Shown: positions 20,204 through 26,677 of the stretch, one piece after another
Numbering within the stretch: the stretch's first letter is position 1
How the letters are laid out: every line of letters begins with the position of its first letter
Made by a program: the position numbers and the translations under genes
Notes under the pieces: generated by a model
The model's input: only the letters and a program-made list of their open reading frames with translations
Told to the model about the DNA's origin: nothing
Databases searched by the model: none
Origin: a virus
DNA: 26,677 nt
Virus record (IMG/VR): IMGVR_UViG_3300037502_002650
Span: 1-26,677 of that record
Strand: one strand, 5' to 3'

Positions 20204-22296
20204 TGCCTCCAAGAGAAATAGCACGGGCTGGTGGTCAGGCTGGGCCGAAGTCCTCGTCTTCGGCTCCGGCAAAAGCTACGCCTGCAAAAGCTACTCCGGC
20301 AAAAGCTACGCCTGCAAAAGCTACTCCGGCACCATCTGGTGCTAGGGATGATCGGGCCCCGTCTTCGGCTCCCGCCAAGGCTACGCCTGCGAAGCCAGCC
20401 GCATCCACACCAGCCAAGGCCACACCAGCGCCATCTGGTGCTAGGGATGATCGGGCCCCGTCTACGCCAACCAAGGCTACGCCTGCAAAGCCTGCGGCAT
20501 CTACGCCCGCCAAGACCACTCCTGCAAAAACGACCACCCCTTCCGTGGCTCGGGATGACCGGGCCCCTGTCTCCGCGCCTGTATCCCCTGCCCGTCCGAC
20601 CGTTGTCACGCCACCAACGCGGCCTGTCGGCAGCATTCAGACAACGTCGCCATTTGCGGGACCCGCGGACGTCGGCCCGGGGCCCGGCGGTGGCCGGGTT
20701 TCTTTGAACCCGATTGGGACGGCGGAGGCGGCTGTTCCTGCGCTGGCGGTTGCGGCTCCTGTGATTATGAACGCTGCGCGGGCTGGGGTGACATCGCTTG
20801 CTCCGGGGGTTGCGGCGAACTTGTCGGCGGCACCGTCCGTGGTTGGCGGAGCGGGGTCCGCGCTTCTTAATCTTTTGGGCGCTGGCGTTTTGGCGGGTCC
20901 GACTCTGTCGCCGACTCAAACGGCGCTCTCGGGCAATCCGATTCTCAACGCTTCTATCAGGGCATCGAACGCTGTGACGAGGGCCTTGGACCGTTTCAAG
21001 ACGTCGACGTCTACGGATGCGGGCCCTGCTCCGAGTCTTGGGGATCTTGAGGCGGGCATTGGGTCGTTTACGCAGGCTCCGTCTGTGTCGTCGCCTGTTT
21101 CTGCGGGAAGGTTCGACGTTCCTGTGGGATCTCTTCCTGCGGCTCCCCCGGTCATCGACCTTGGAACGATCACTGTTCCTGCGCCGACGTTAACTACCAC
21201 GCCCAAGCCCTCGACGATCAAGAACGTACAGGTTCCTTCGCCTGTCGTTGCTGGTAGGCCCGAGGTTCCGGTAGGCAGTCTTCCTGCGGCTTCTCCTTCG
21301 CCTGTAGTTGCTGGTAGGCCCGAGGTTCCGGTGGGTACCCTTCCCGCGGCGCCACGCCCGGGTACTATCGTCGTTACCCCGCCCATTTATGAGCCCGGAG
21401 CGCTGCCCGCGGCGCCTGTTCGTCAGCCTGTCCCTGTACCGCCGCCGCGTCCGACGCCGGTAAGGGAGCCTGTTCCAGTTCCTCCCCCTCGTCCGACGCC
21501 GGTAAGGGACCCTGTTCGTCAGCCTGTCCCCGTCCCTCCCCCTCGTCCGACGCCTACTCCGACGCCGGAGGTTATTCCTGTTCCTCCTCCTCGTCCGACG
21601 CCTGCGCCGACGCCGGAGGTTATTCCTGTTCCACCGCCGCGCCCGGTACCTGTGCCGACGCCGGAGGTTATTCCTGTTCCTCCTCCTCGTCCGACGCCTA
21701 CTCCGACGCCGGAGGTTATTCCTGTTCCTCCTCCTCGTCCGACGCCTACTCCGACGCCGGAGGTTATTCCTGTTCCTCCTCCTCGTCCGACGCCTACTCC
21801 GACGCCCGTTCCGACGCCGGAGGTTATTCCGACGCCGGAGGTTATTCCGACGCCCGTTCCGACGCCCGTTCCGACGCCTACTCCGACGCCTACTCCGACG
21901 CCGGTCGGTCCCACTCCGGTCGGTCCCACTCCGGTTGGTCCGACGCCGGTCGGTCCCACTCCGGTCGGTCCCACTCCGGTTGGTCCCACTCCGGTCGGTC
22001 CCACTCCGGTTGGTCCGACGCCGGTCGGTCCCACTCCGGTTGGTCCTACTCCGGTCGGGCCCGGCACTGCACCTCCGCCTGTTGCCTATGCCCCTGAGAT
22101 GTATAACCCGTTCATGGCTCCGACCGCAGGGATGCTTGGACTTCCGGAACTCTACAACATCGCGGCTCGCGGTTCGCAGTTCGCGCGCGGTGTTGGGTTC
22201 ATGCCGACGCCTGTAATGGTGCCTCGTGTTCCGTATTTCTCGGAGGGCGGCGTTGCGTCTTTGTCGTCAATCGCGAGGGACATGTTCCGGCGGTGA
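20203..22296 (+). CDS. Large proline-rich repeat protein, probable structural or surface protein
   Basis: A 697-residue protein in four parts. Residues about 24-43 are four KATPA repeats followed by duplicated PSGARDDRAPS units; 150-340 are Gly/Ala-rich; 340-445 hold PVVAGRPEVPVGSLPA-like duplications and PVPPPRPTP units; 446-620 hold at least five EVIPVPPPRP units and eleven PVGPT units. The last 75 residues are non-repetitive (FMAPTAGMLGLPELYN onward) and may be the anchoring domain. An extended polyproline-like rod is likely. Its place between terminase and portal is unusual. A fibre, decoration or tape-like role is possible; none is shown. Confidence 0.75.
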   Translation: MPPREIARAGGQAGPKSSSSAPAKATPAKATPAKATPAKATPAPSGARDDRAPSSAPAKATPAKPAASTPAKATPAPSGARDDRAPSTPTKATPAKPAASTPAKTTPAKTTTPSVARDDRAPVSAPVSPARPTVVTPPTRPVGSIQTTSPFAGPADVGPGPGGGRVSLNPIGTAEAAVPALAVAAPVIMNAARAGVTSLAPGVAANLSAAPSVVGGAGSALLNLLGAGVLAGPTLSPTQTALSGNPILNASIRASNAVTRALDRFKTSTSTDAGPAPSLGDLEAGIGSFTQAPSVSSPVSAGRFDVPVGSLPAAPPVIDLGTITVPAPTLTTTPKPSTIKNVQVPSPVVAGRPEVPVGSLPAASPSPVVAGRPEVPVGTLPAAPRPGTIVVTPPIYEPGALPAAPVRQPVPVPPPRPTPVREPVPVPPPRPTPVRDPVRQPVPVPPPRPTPTPTPEVIPVPPPRPTPAPTPEVIPVPPPRPVPVPTPEVIPVPPPRPTPTPTPEVIPVPPPRPTPTPTPEVIPVPPPRPTPTPTPVPTPEVIPTPEVIPTPVPTPVPTPTPTPTPTPVGPTPVGPTPVGPTPVGPTPVGPTPVGPTPVGPTPVGPTPVGPTPVGPTPVGPGTAPPPVAYAPEMYNPFMAPTAGMLGLPELYNIAARGSQFARGVGFMPTPVMVPRVPYFSEGGVASLSSIARDMFRR
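20272..20463 (+). repeat. 15-bp and 33-bp coding repeats
   Basis: Four 15-bp units encoding KATPA lie at 20272-20331. A 33-bp sequence encoding PSGARDDRAPS is identical at 20332-20364 and 20431-20463, 99 bp apart. Such exact DNA identity suggests recent duplication. Confidence 0.8.
21547..21860 (+). repeat. 48-bp coding repeats (EVIPVPPPRPTPTPTP)
   Basis: About five nearly identical 48-bp units encode a 16-residue EVIPVPPPRP-type sequence, followed by shortened EVIPTP units. Some copies differ at only a few bases, others (RPVPVPTP, RPTPAPTP) more. The array is part of the gene at 20203. Confidence 0.85.
21901..22065 (+). repeat. Eleven 15-bp tandem repeats (PVGPT)
   Basis: Eleven consecutive 15-base units with variants of CCGGTYGGTCCCACT, each encoding PVGPT (the last PVGPG). 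The units differ by two or three silent changes, so both the DNA and the protein are under repeat dynamics. Confidence 0.9.
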
Positions 22297-22320
22297 AGCC
22301 TAGCCAGTTGAGAGCCTGTG

Positions 22321-22333
22321 TGTTAGGTTTGTC
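22321..22333 (+). repeat. TGTTAGGTTTGTC element, copy 2
   Basis: The second copy of TGT[AT]AGGTTTGTC, located in the 58-base gap before the portal gene. Confidence 0.45.
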
Positions 22334-22354
22334 TGGCTTCTTGGAGAAGATCTG

Positions 22355-24874
22355 ATGGCCATACCTCCCCGCAATACGCCTGTTTCCTTTGTCGAGCGTT
22401 CTCGGAGCCCTGAGTCGGAAGAGATGCGCGCCGACATGATGGCGGATCTTGAGATTGAGATGCCCGGAACGGCGGTGGACCTTGAGCGTCCGTTGCCTCC
22501 GGGCATTGAGATTGAGATGGAGGACGACGGTAGCGTGACCGTCGAGTTTGACGCTGACGAACGCGATGACGCGGCGGGGGCGGAGTTTTCGGCCAACTTG
22601 GCTGAATTTATGACCGATTCCGACCTTGGGGTGCTTGCGAACGACCTGATGGCGCAATTTGACGCGGCAAAGGGCAGTCGTGGGGACTGGGAGGAGGAAT
22701 ATTCCAAGGGTTTGGAGCTTCTGGGCTTCAAATACGAGGAGCGGACGCAGCCTTTCCGTGGTGCGACGGGTGTGACGCACCCGCTTTTGGCCGAGGCTGC
22801 GACACAATTTCAGGCACAGGCCTTCAACGAGCTTCTTCCGGCGGAGGGGCCGGTTCGGACGCAGGTTTTGGGGGATCGGACGCGCGAAAAAGAGGCCCAA
22901 GGGCGGCGCGTCAAGGACTTTATGAACTACTACCTGATGAACGAGATGGAGGAGTACACTCCGGAGTTCGATCAGTTGCTCTTCCACTTGCCTCTTGCGG
23001 GTAGTTCCTTCAAAAAAGTCTACTTTGACGAGAGTTTGGGGCGTCCTGTCTCGCGGTTCGTGCCTGCTGAGAACTTGGTTGTGCCGTATGACGCCTCGGA
23101 TCTGGCCACGGCGCCGTTTGTGGCGCAGATGGCCCGTCTGCCGTGGAACGACGTCCGTAAAATGCAGGTTTCGGGCTTCTATTTGGACGTTCCTGTTCAG
23201 CCTGCGGCGGCTCGTGCGGACGACACGACTGAGATTGAGGACCTGATTAAGGGTCAGAGCCCGACGAACATCGACTATGACGTGACTTTGCTGGAATTTC
23301 ACGTCGATTTGGACCTTCCGGGGTTCGAGGACCGTGATGACGACGGCGAGGAGACTGGGATTCGGCTTCCGTACATTGTGACGGTGGTTGAGGATAGCGG
23401 GAAGGTTTTGGCGATACGTCGGAACTACCGCGAGGACGATCCGATGCGTCGGAAGATCCACTATTTCGTGCATTACAAGTTCCTGCCGGGCTTTGGTTTC
23501 TACGGTTTGGGCTTGATCCACACGATTGGTGGGTTGTCGCGGACGGCGACGGCGGCTTTGCGGCAGTTGATTGACGCTGGGACGCTGTCGAACCTTCCTG
23601 CGGGGTTCAAGATCCGCGGCCTACGGATCAGGGACGACGAGTCGCCGATCCAGCCGGGTGAATTTCGGGATGTAGACAGTCCGGGCGGGGCTATTCGGGA
23701 CGGATTGATGCCGTTGCCGTTCAAGGAGCCGTCTGCGACGCTGATGAACCTGTTGGGTTTTGTGGTTCAGGCGGGTCAGCGGTTTGCGACGATTACGGAC
23801 CTGAAGGTTGGCGACAGCAACGAGCAGGCGGCTGTTGGGACGACGATTGCGCTGTTGGAGCAGGGCACTCGGGTGATGAGTGCGATCCACAAGCGCCTGC
23901 ACTACGCGATGCGTCAGGAGTTCAAGATTCTGGCGCGTGTGATGGCGGAAACGCTGCCTCCTGTGTATCCGTATTCGATTGCGGGTGCGGATCAGACGGT
24001 TATGGCGGCGGATTTTGACGACCGTGTGGACATTGTTCCTGTTTCTGACCCGAACATCTTCAGTCAGTCGCAACGGATTGCCTTGGCGCAGGCTCAGTTG
24101 CAGATGGCGATGCAGGCTCCGGACCTGCACGACGTGTACGAGGCATTTTATCGGATGTACGACGCGCTTGGTGTGCGCGACGTCGACCGTTTGTTGAAGC
24201 CGAAGGACGAGGGTCAGCCGCAGCCGAAGGACCCTGCTCAGGAGAACATCGACGCGCTCAATCAGGTGCAGTTGATGGCGTTTGAGGGCCAGAACCACGA
24301 CGCGCACATTATGGCGCATCTTGTTTTCGGGTCGTCGTCGATTGTGGCGCAGTCCATTCCTGTTGCGGTGTCGTTGCAGAAGCACGTCATGGAGCACGCC
24401 AAGTTCAAGGCGCAGGAGCGTGCGATGGCGGAGGCGATGCAGATGCTTGGCCCGCAGATGATGGGTCCGCAGGGTGCTCCGCAACTTAGCCCTGACATGA
24501 TGGCGCAGATTGACGGGTTGGTTGCGCAATACATTGCCGAGGAGATGCAGAACCTGAAGGTTCTGACCGCCCAGATTGCTTCTACTGGGGAAGGCGAGGG
24601 CCCTGACCCGTTGGTTGCGCTCAAGCAGGAGGAGCTTGGCATTCGCCGGATGCAGGCCGAGGCGTCTATTCAGAAGGATCGCGCGGATCTGCAACTGGAG
24701 CGTCAGAAGCTGGACGAGCGGGCTCGCGAGTTCAACGCGCGGATGCGCCAAACCGAGGAATTGGCGCGTGAAAAGTTGCGTGCGGCCGCGGAACGTGAGA
24801 CAATGCGCGCACAGATGCAACTCCGTGTAGCGGCGCAGCGTCCGCCTGCACTACCGAATAGGAGGCCGGTATGA
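22355..24874 (+). CDS. Portal protein, P22-like
   Basis: An 839-residue protein with TTGGAGAAG upstream. The core from about 95 to 560 (WEEEYSKGLELLGFKYEERT, then GATGVTHPLLAEAATQFQAQ, then ELLPAEGPVR) matches, from memory, the large portal proteins of marine and P22-type phages, which form the twelve-subunit channel through which terminase pumps DNA. The first about 85 residues are acidic. Residues about 715-830 are a long charged helix (ELGIRRMQAEASIQKDRADL), likely a coiled coil or barrel. It is the first clearly identified head gene after the terminase. Type (P22-like) is inferred from length and pattern. Confidence 0.85.
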   Translation: MAIPPRNTPVSFVERSRSPESEEMRADMMADLEIEMPGTAVDLERPLPPGIEIEMEDDGSVTVEFDADERDDAAGAEFSANLAEFMTDSDLGVLANDLMAQFDAAKGSRGDWEEEYSKGLELLGFKYEERTQPFRGATGVTHPLLAEAATQFQAQAFNELLPAEGPVRTQVLGDRTREKEAQGRRVKDFMNYYLMNEMEEYTPEFDQLLFHLPLAGSSFKKVYFDESLGRPVSRFVPAENLVVPYDASDLATAPFVAQMARLPWNDVRKMQVSGFYLDVPVQPAAARADDTTEIEDLIKGQSPTNIDYDVTLLEFHVDLDLPGFEDRDDDGEETGIRLPYIVTVVEDSGKVLAIRRNYREDDPMRRKIHYFVHYKFLPGFGFYGLGLIHTIGGLSRTATAALRQLIDAGTLSNLPAGFKIRGLRIRDDESPIQPGEFRDVDSPGGAIRDGLMPLPFKEPSATLMNLLGFVVQAGQRFATITDLKVGDSNEQAAVGTTIALLEQGTRVMSAIHKRLHYAMRQEFKILARVMAETLPPVYPYSIAGADQTVMAADFDDRVDIVPVSDPNIFSQSQRIALAQAQLQMAMQAPDLHDVYEAFYRMYDALGVRDVDRLLKPKDEGQPQPKDPAQENIDALNQVQLMAFEGQNHDAHIMAHLVFGSSSIVAQSIPVAVSLQKHVMEHAKFKAQERAMAEAMQMLGPQMMGPQGAPQLSPDMMAQIDGLVAQYIAEEMQNLKVLTAQIASTGEGEGPDPLVALKQEELGIRRMQAEASIQKDRADLQLERQKLDERAREFNARMRQTEELAREKLRAAAERETMRAQMQLRVAAQRPPALPNRRPV

Positions 24875-25071
24875 AGGTCAAGTTTCAGGGCGCTCCGGCT
24901 GGTCCGGCGCCGAAGCCGAGCAAGGTTGCGGTGATTGAGCGGCAGGGGAGCATTCCCTATGCGTCGCTTGAGGACATGGCGACGCCGAACACGAGCCGCG
25001 GTTCGCGGACCGTGGGCAAGAAGCGTGGCATGGGTGCTGCCGAGCGCGGTGGCCGGTATGTGAGTGTGTGA
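24871..25071 (+). CDS. 66-residue basic hypothetical protein
   Basis: ATG 24871 overlaps the portal stop. The product (MKVKFQGAPAGPAPKPSKVA onward) is Lys/Arg/Gly-rich with a GSRTVGKKRGMGAAERGGRY tail and no hydrophobic segment. It is probably flexible and basic, and could bind DNA or a head component. No family recognised. Confidence 0.6.
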   Translation: MKVKFQGAPAGPAPKPSKVAVIERQGSIPYASLEDMATPNTSRGSRTVGKKRGMGAAERGGRYVSV

Positions 25072-25073
25072 CC

Positions 25074-25244
25074 ATGGCGAAGAAAAAGGACAAGGTCGCC
25101 AAGGTCATGGGCGAGTTCAAGCGCGGGACGTTGCACGCGGGCCGCGATCCGAAGGGTCCGAAGAAGGCTCCTGTTGTGAAGAGTCGGGATCAGGCGATTG
25201 CGATTGCGCTGTCTCAGGCCGGAAAGTCGAGGCGTCGGGGCTGA
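25074..25244 (+). CDS. 56-residue DUF6496-like basic protein
   Basis: ATG 25074 follows the previous stop by two bases. The pattern VAKVMGEFKRGTLHAGRD and KSRDQAIAIALSQAGKSRRR matches, from memory, DUF6496, a short family of basic proteins often found in phages and bacteria, of unknown function. The many Lys and Arg residues fit DNA or RNA contact. Confidence 0.7.
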   Translation: MAKKKDKVAKVMGEFKRGTLHAGRDPKGPKKAPVVKSRDQAIAIALSQAGKSRRRG

Positions 25245-25246
25245 GA

Positions 25247-25471
25247 ATGGACGTTCTGAACGCGATCATGCAGTGGGTTGTTGCGCCGATAGCTGGCTTT
25301 GTCTGGCTTTTGCACAGCCGCGTTCAGCAGCAGAGCACGGAAATTGCGGTTTTGAAGGCTGTTGTCGAGACGACGAAGCAGGCGCATGACCGCGAGTTCA
25401 AGGAGATTCGGGAGGGTTTCAAGGCCGTGTTTGCGAAGCTCGACAGCATAGAGCAGGCATTGAGGAAATGA
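25247..25471 (+). CDS. Small membrane protein with coiled coil (holin- or XhlA-like layout)
   Basis: A 74-residue protein with one membrane segment at about residues 8-22 (MQWVVAPIAGFVWLL) followed by a coiled coil (KAVVETTKQAHDREFKEIRE). Small phage membrane proteins with this layout include lysis-related proteins and XhlA-type proteins, but the order of segments is reversed relative to XhlA. It starts a run of four small membrane proteins. Lysis is a plausible role, not shown. Confidence 0.65.
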   Translation: MDVLNAIMQWVVAPIAGFVWLLHSRVQQQSTEIAVLKAVVETTKQAHDREFKEIREGFKAVFAKLDSIEQALRK

Positions 25472-25475
25472 TGCC

Positions 25476-25952
25476 ATGCTCGACCCAATCAGCGCGATAG
25501 CTCTTGCGAGCAGCGCCTACAATGCCCTCAAGAAAGGCATTGAGATTGGGCGGGAACTTCAGGACATGGGTGGCCAGCTTTCGCAGTGGGCCAGCGCGAT
25601 TTCCGATCTGGAGTTTCACGAAAAGAAGGCTTCTGACCCTCCTTGGTACAAGGCGTTTGGGGGTAATGCGCAGGCGGAGGCCATGGAGGTCTTCGCGGCG
25701 AAGAAGCGGATTGAAGCGCAGCGCAATGAGTTGCGCACCTACATCCAGTACAGCTACGGGCAAAGCGGCTGGAACGAGTTCTTGAAGATGGAAGCGGACA
25801 TCCGCAAGCGTCGTCAGGCTCACGAGCACCGTCAGGCCGAAGTTAAGGAGATGTTGGTAAGTGTACTTTTGATTTTCTTGATGGTATCTTCGATTGCTGG
25901 CATGATTGGCCTGATCGTCTTCCTGTACTATGCCAACAATGAGGGGTACTGA
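25476..25952 (+). CDS. 158-residue protein with C-terminal membrane segment
   Basis: Residues 1-45 (MLDPISAIALASSAYNALKK onward) form an amphipathic helix, 50-115 a charged helical domain with aromatic turns (YIQYSYGQSGWNEF), and about 128-152 a membrane helix (LVSVLLIFLMVSSIAGMIGL). It is likely anchored in the inner membrane with its N-terminus in the cytoplasm. Its stop overlaps the next start. The family is not recognised; a virion or lysis role is possible. Confidence 0.65.
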   Translation: MLDPISAIALASSAYNALKKGIEIGRELQDMGGQLSQWASAISDLEFHEKKASDPPWYKAFGGNAQAEAMEVFAAKKRIEAQRNELRTYIQYSYGQSGWNEFLKMEADIRKRRQAHEHRQAEVKEMLVSVLLIFLMVSSIAGMIGLIVFLYYANNEGY

Positions 25953-26191
25953 TGAGACGCATGATCCGCGCCGCTTGGGGCCTAATCACCTATGGTCCGT
26001 TCGTTGCCTTGGCGTTTGCCGTATCTGTGTTCAGCTACATGGTCTATGTGGCTGGGGACGGATTCTACCGCTATCAGTGCCAAGATCCGGAGATGTGGTC
26101 GGATCCTCAGTGTATGCCTCCCGTGTGTGAGGCGTCTGGAACCTGTACTGATTACCTCATTGAGAGGGGAGGAGTGACAAATGAAGGTTGA
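25952..26191 (+). CDS. 79-residue membrane protein with cysteine-rich tail
   Basis: One membrane helix at about residues 12-34 (ITYGPFVALAFAVSVFSYMV) follows a basic start (MRRMIRAAWG). The tail has four cysteines (YQCQDPEMWSDPQCMPPVCE, later GTCTDY) that could form two disulphides if outside the cytoplasm. The stop overlaps the next gene by 11 bases. Spanin-like or lysis-accessory function is possible but unsupported by homology. Confidence 0.6.
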   Translation: MRRMIRAAWGLITYGPFVALAFAVSVFSYMVYVAGDGFYRYQCQDPEMWSDPQCMPPVCEASGTCTDYLIERGGVTNEG

Positions 26192-26459
26192 CGACTACGC
26201 CGATGCCTTGGAGGCCAAACTGCGCTTCTTTGTCGGCATCTGCCTTGCGCTGACGCTGACCGGCACGATCTTCGCTGTTCTCTACAGCCTGATCTTCGTG
26301 ACCCAGCCGATGAATGGTAGCGCTCCGAACGACGAGAAGTTCTTCGAACTGATCCAGCCCATCGCCACGTTTTTGACCGGCACGCTGTCGGGCATCATGC
26401 TCGCCACACGTCGCGGGCAGGAAAAGGCGCCTGAACCCCCGGCTGGCGGCTCCGAATGA
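26181..26459 (+). CDS. 92-residue membrane protein with two predicted helices
   Basis: Residues about 14-39 (RFFVGICLALTLTGTIFAVL) and about 58-77 (FFELIQPIATFLTGTLSGIM) are hydrophobic, with an acidic loop between them and a charged tail. Two-helix small proteins with charged ends are one of the holin classes, so a pore-forming lysis role is plausible. The stop overlaps the next gene (ATGA). Confidence 0.6.
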   Translation: MKVDDYADALEAKLRFFVGICLALTLTGTIFAVLYSLIFVTQPMNGSAPNDEKFFELIQPIATFLTGTLSGIMLATRRGQEKAPEPPAGGSE

Positions 26460-26677
26460 TGGCCCACTGGATACCCCACTGGATGGCGGTCATCGCCATC
26501 TTGACCAAGTCGTTGATACTCATCTTCCTCGGCTTTAGCGCGTCTGCTGAACCGTACAAGGTCAACCGCATCATAGACGGCGACACGATAGAGATCGCAG
26601 TGGGGTTCTTGCCAGCCCCACTGCCGCCCAAGCTGTCCATTCGTGTATTGGGGGTGGACACCCCAGAGAAGGCACCG
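26456..26677 (+). CDS. Secreted staphylococcal-nuclease-like protein, truncated at window edge
   Basis: 74 codons are visible from ATG 26456 to the edge. A signal peptide is likely (hydrophobic residues about 11-27, then SASAEP with cleavage near residue 31). The mature part starts VNRIIDGDTIEIAV, the SNase fold's signature, and then SIRVLGVDTPEKAP, with the Arg and Asp of the active site. Related enzymes cut DNA or RNA with calcium. Export to the periplasm would place it with the membrane proteins encoded just before; it may help degrade host or extracellular DNA. Confidence 0.8.
   Translation, partial: MMAHWIPHWMAVIAILTKSLILIFLGFSASAEPYKVNRIIDGDTIEIAVGFLPAPLPPKLSIRVLGVDTPEKAP

Noticed and set aside
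21547-22065. CRISPR array
   Set aside because: The repeats are tandem without unique spacers, keep a reading frame and encode PVGPT and EVIPVPPPRP units.
21519-22067. Antisense gene rich in Gly, Val, Pro and Thr
   Set aside because: It is the complement of the PVGPT and PVPPPRP repeats and has no ribosome site or sequence outside them.
22199-24820. Long minus-strand frames opposite the portal gene
   Set aside because: They are Arg/His/Leu-rich shadows of the portal gene.

Overview
The window is a continuous stretch of a tailed double-stranded DNA phage (or prophage). The evidence is a small terminase-like protein, a large terminase, a P22-type portal-like protein, phage-type replication genes and many overlapping tiny genes. 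The host is probably an alphaproteobacterium, possibly Rhodobacteraceae. This is inferred from the GC-rich coding sequence, one promoter that fits the alphaproteobacterial pattern TTGACGS-N10-14-GCTANAWC, and a near-perfect chromosomal parS site. No integrase or tRNA gene was recognised, and both window ends cut through genes.

Layout. 1-1231 (minus): SNF2-type helicase, truncated at the left edge, diverging from the replication operon. 1330-8422 (plus): a tightly packed replication operon with a coiled-coil early protein, an SSB-like protein, an archaeo-eukaryotic-type primase, a sigma-region-4/alpha-CTD-like DNA-binding protein, a UvrD-like helicase, a DUF6378-like protein and a family A DNA polymerase. 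8423-9172: a control region with an operator-like inverted repeat, a small RHH-like gene, a candidate structured RNA behind a strong promoter, and one minus-strand gene. 9173-12126: about thirteen very small genes joined by ATGA/GTGA overlaps. 12127-12500: AT-rich leader with repeats. 12501-17362: small terminase, VRR-NUC-like nuclease, a group of small unknown genes, a DUF932-like protein and a short DNA-clamp-like protein; three genes here share a near-identical leader (CGCTTGC, TATGCGA, GC hairpin). 17363-17846: terminator, parS-like site and late promoter candidate. 17847-24874: large terminase, a proline/alanine-rich protein, a highly repetitive proline-rich protein, and the portal. 24871-26677: small basic proteins, four small membrane proteins, and the start of an exported staphylococcal-nuclease-like protein.

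How it may work. The primase, polymerase, SSB-like protein and two helicases form a self-contained replication set; no DnaB-type helicase is visible here. TATGCGA occurs at least nine times in intergenic regions and looks like a phage-wide control element. The sigma4/alpha-CTD-like protein is a candidate reader of it. The most unusual points are the parS-like site next to the large terminase, the repeated leader module, the short two-domain clamp, and the separation of the terminase subunits by a block with different base composition.
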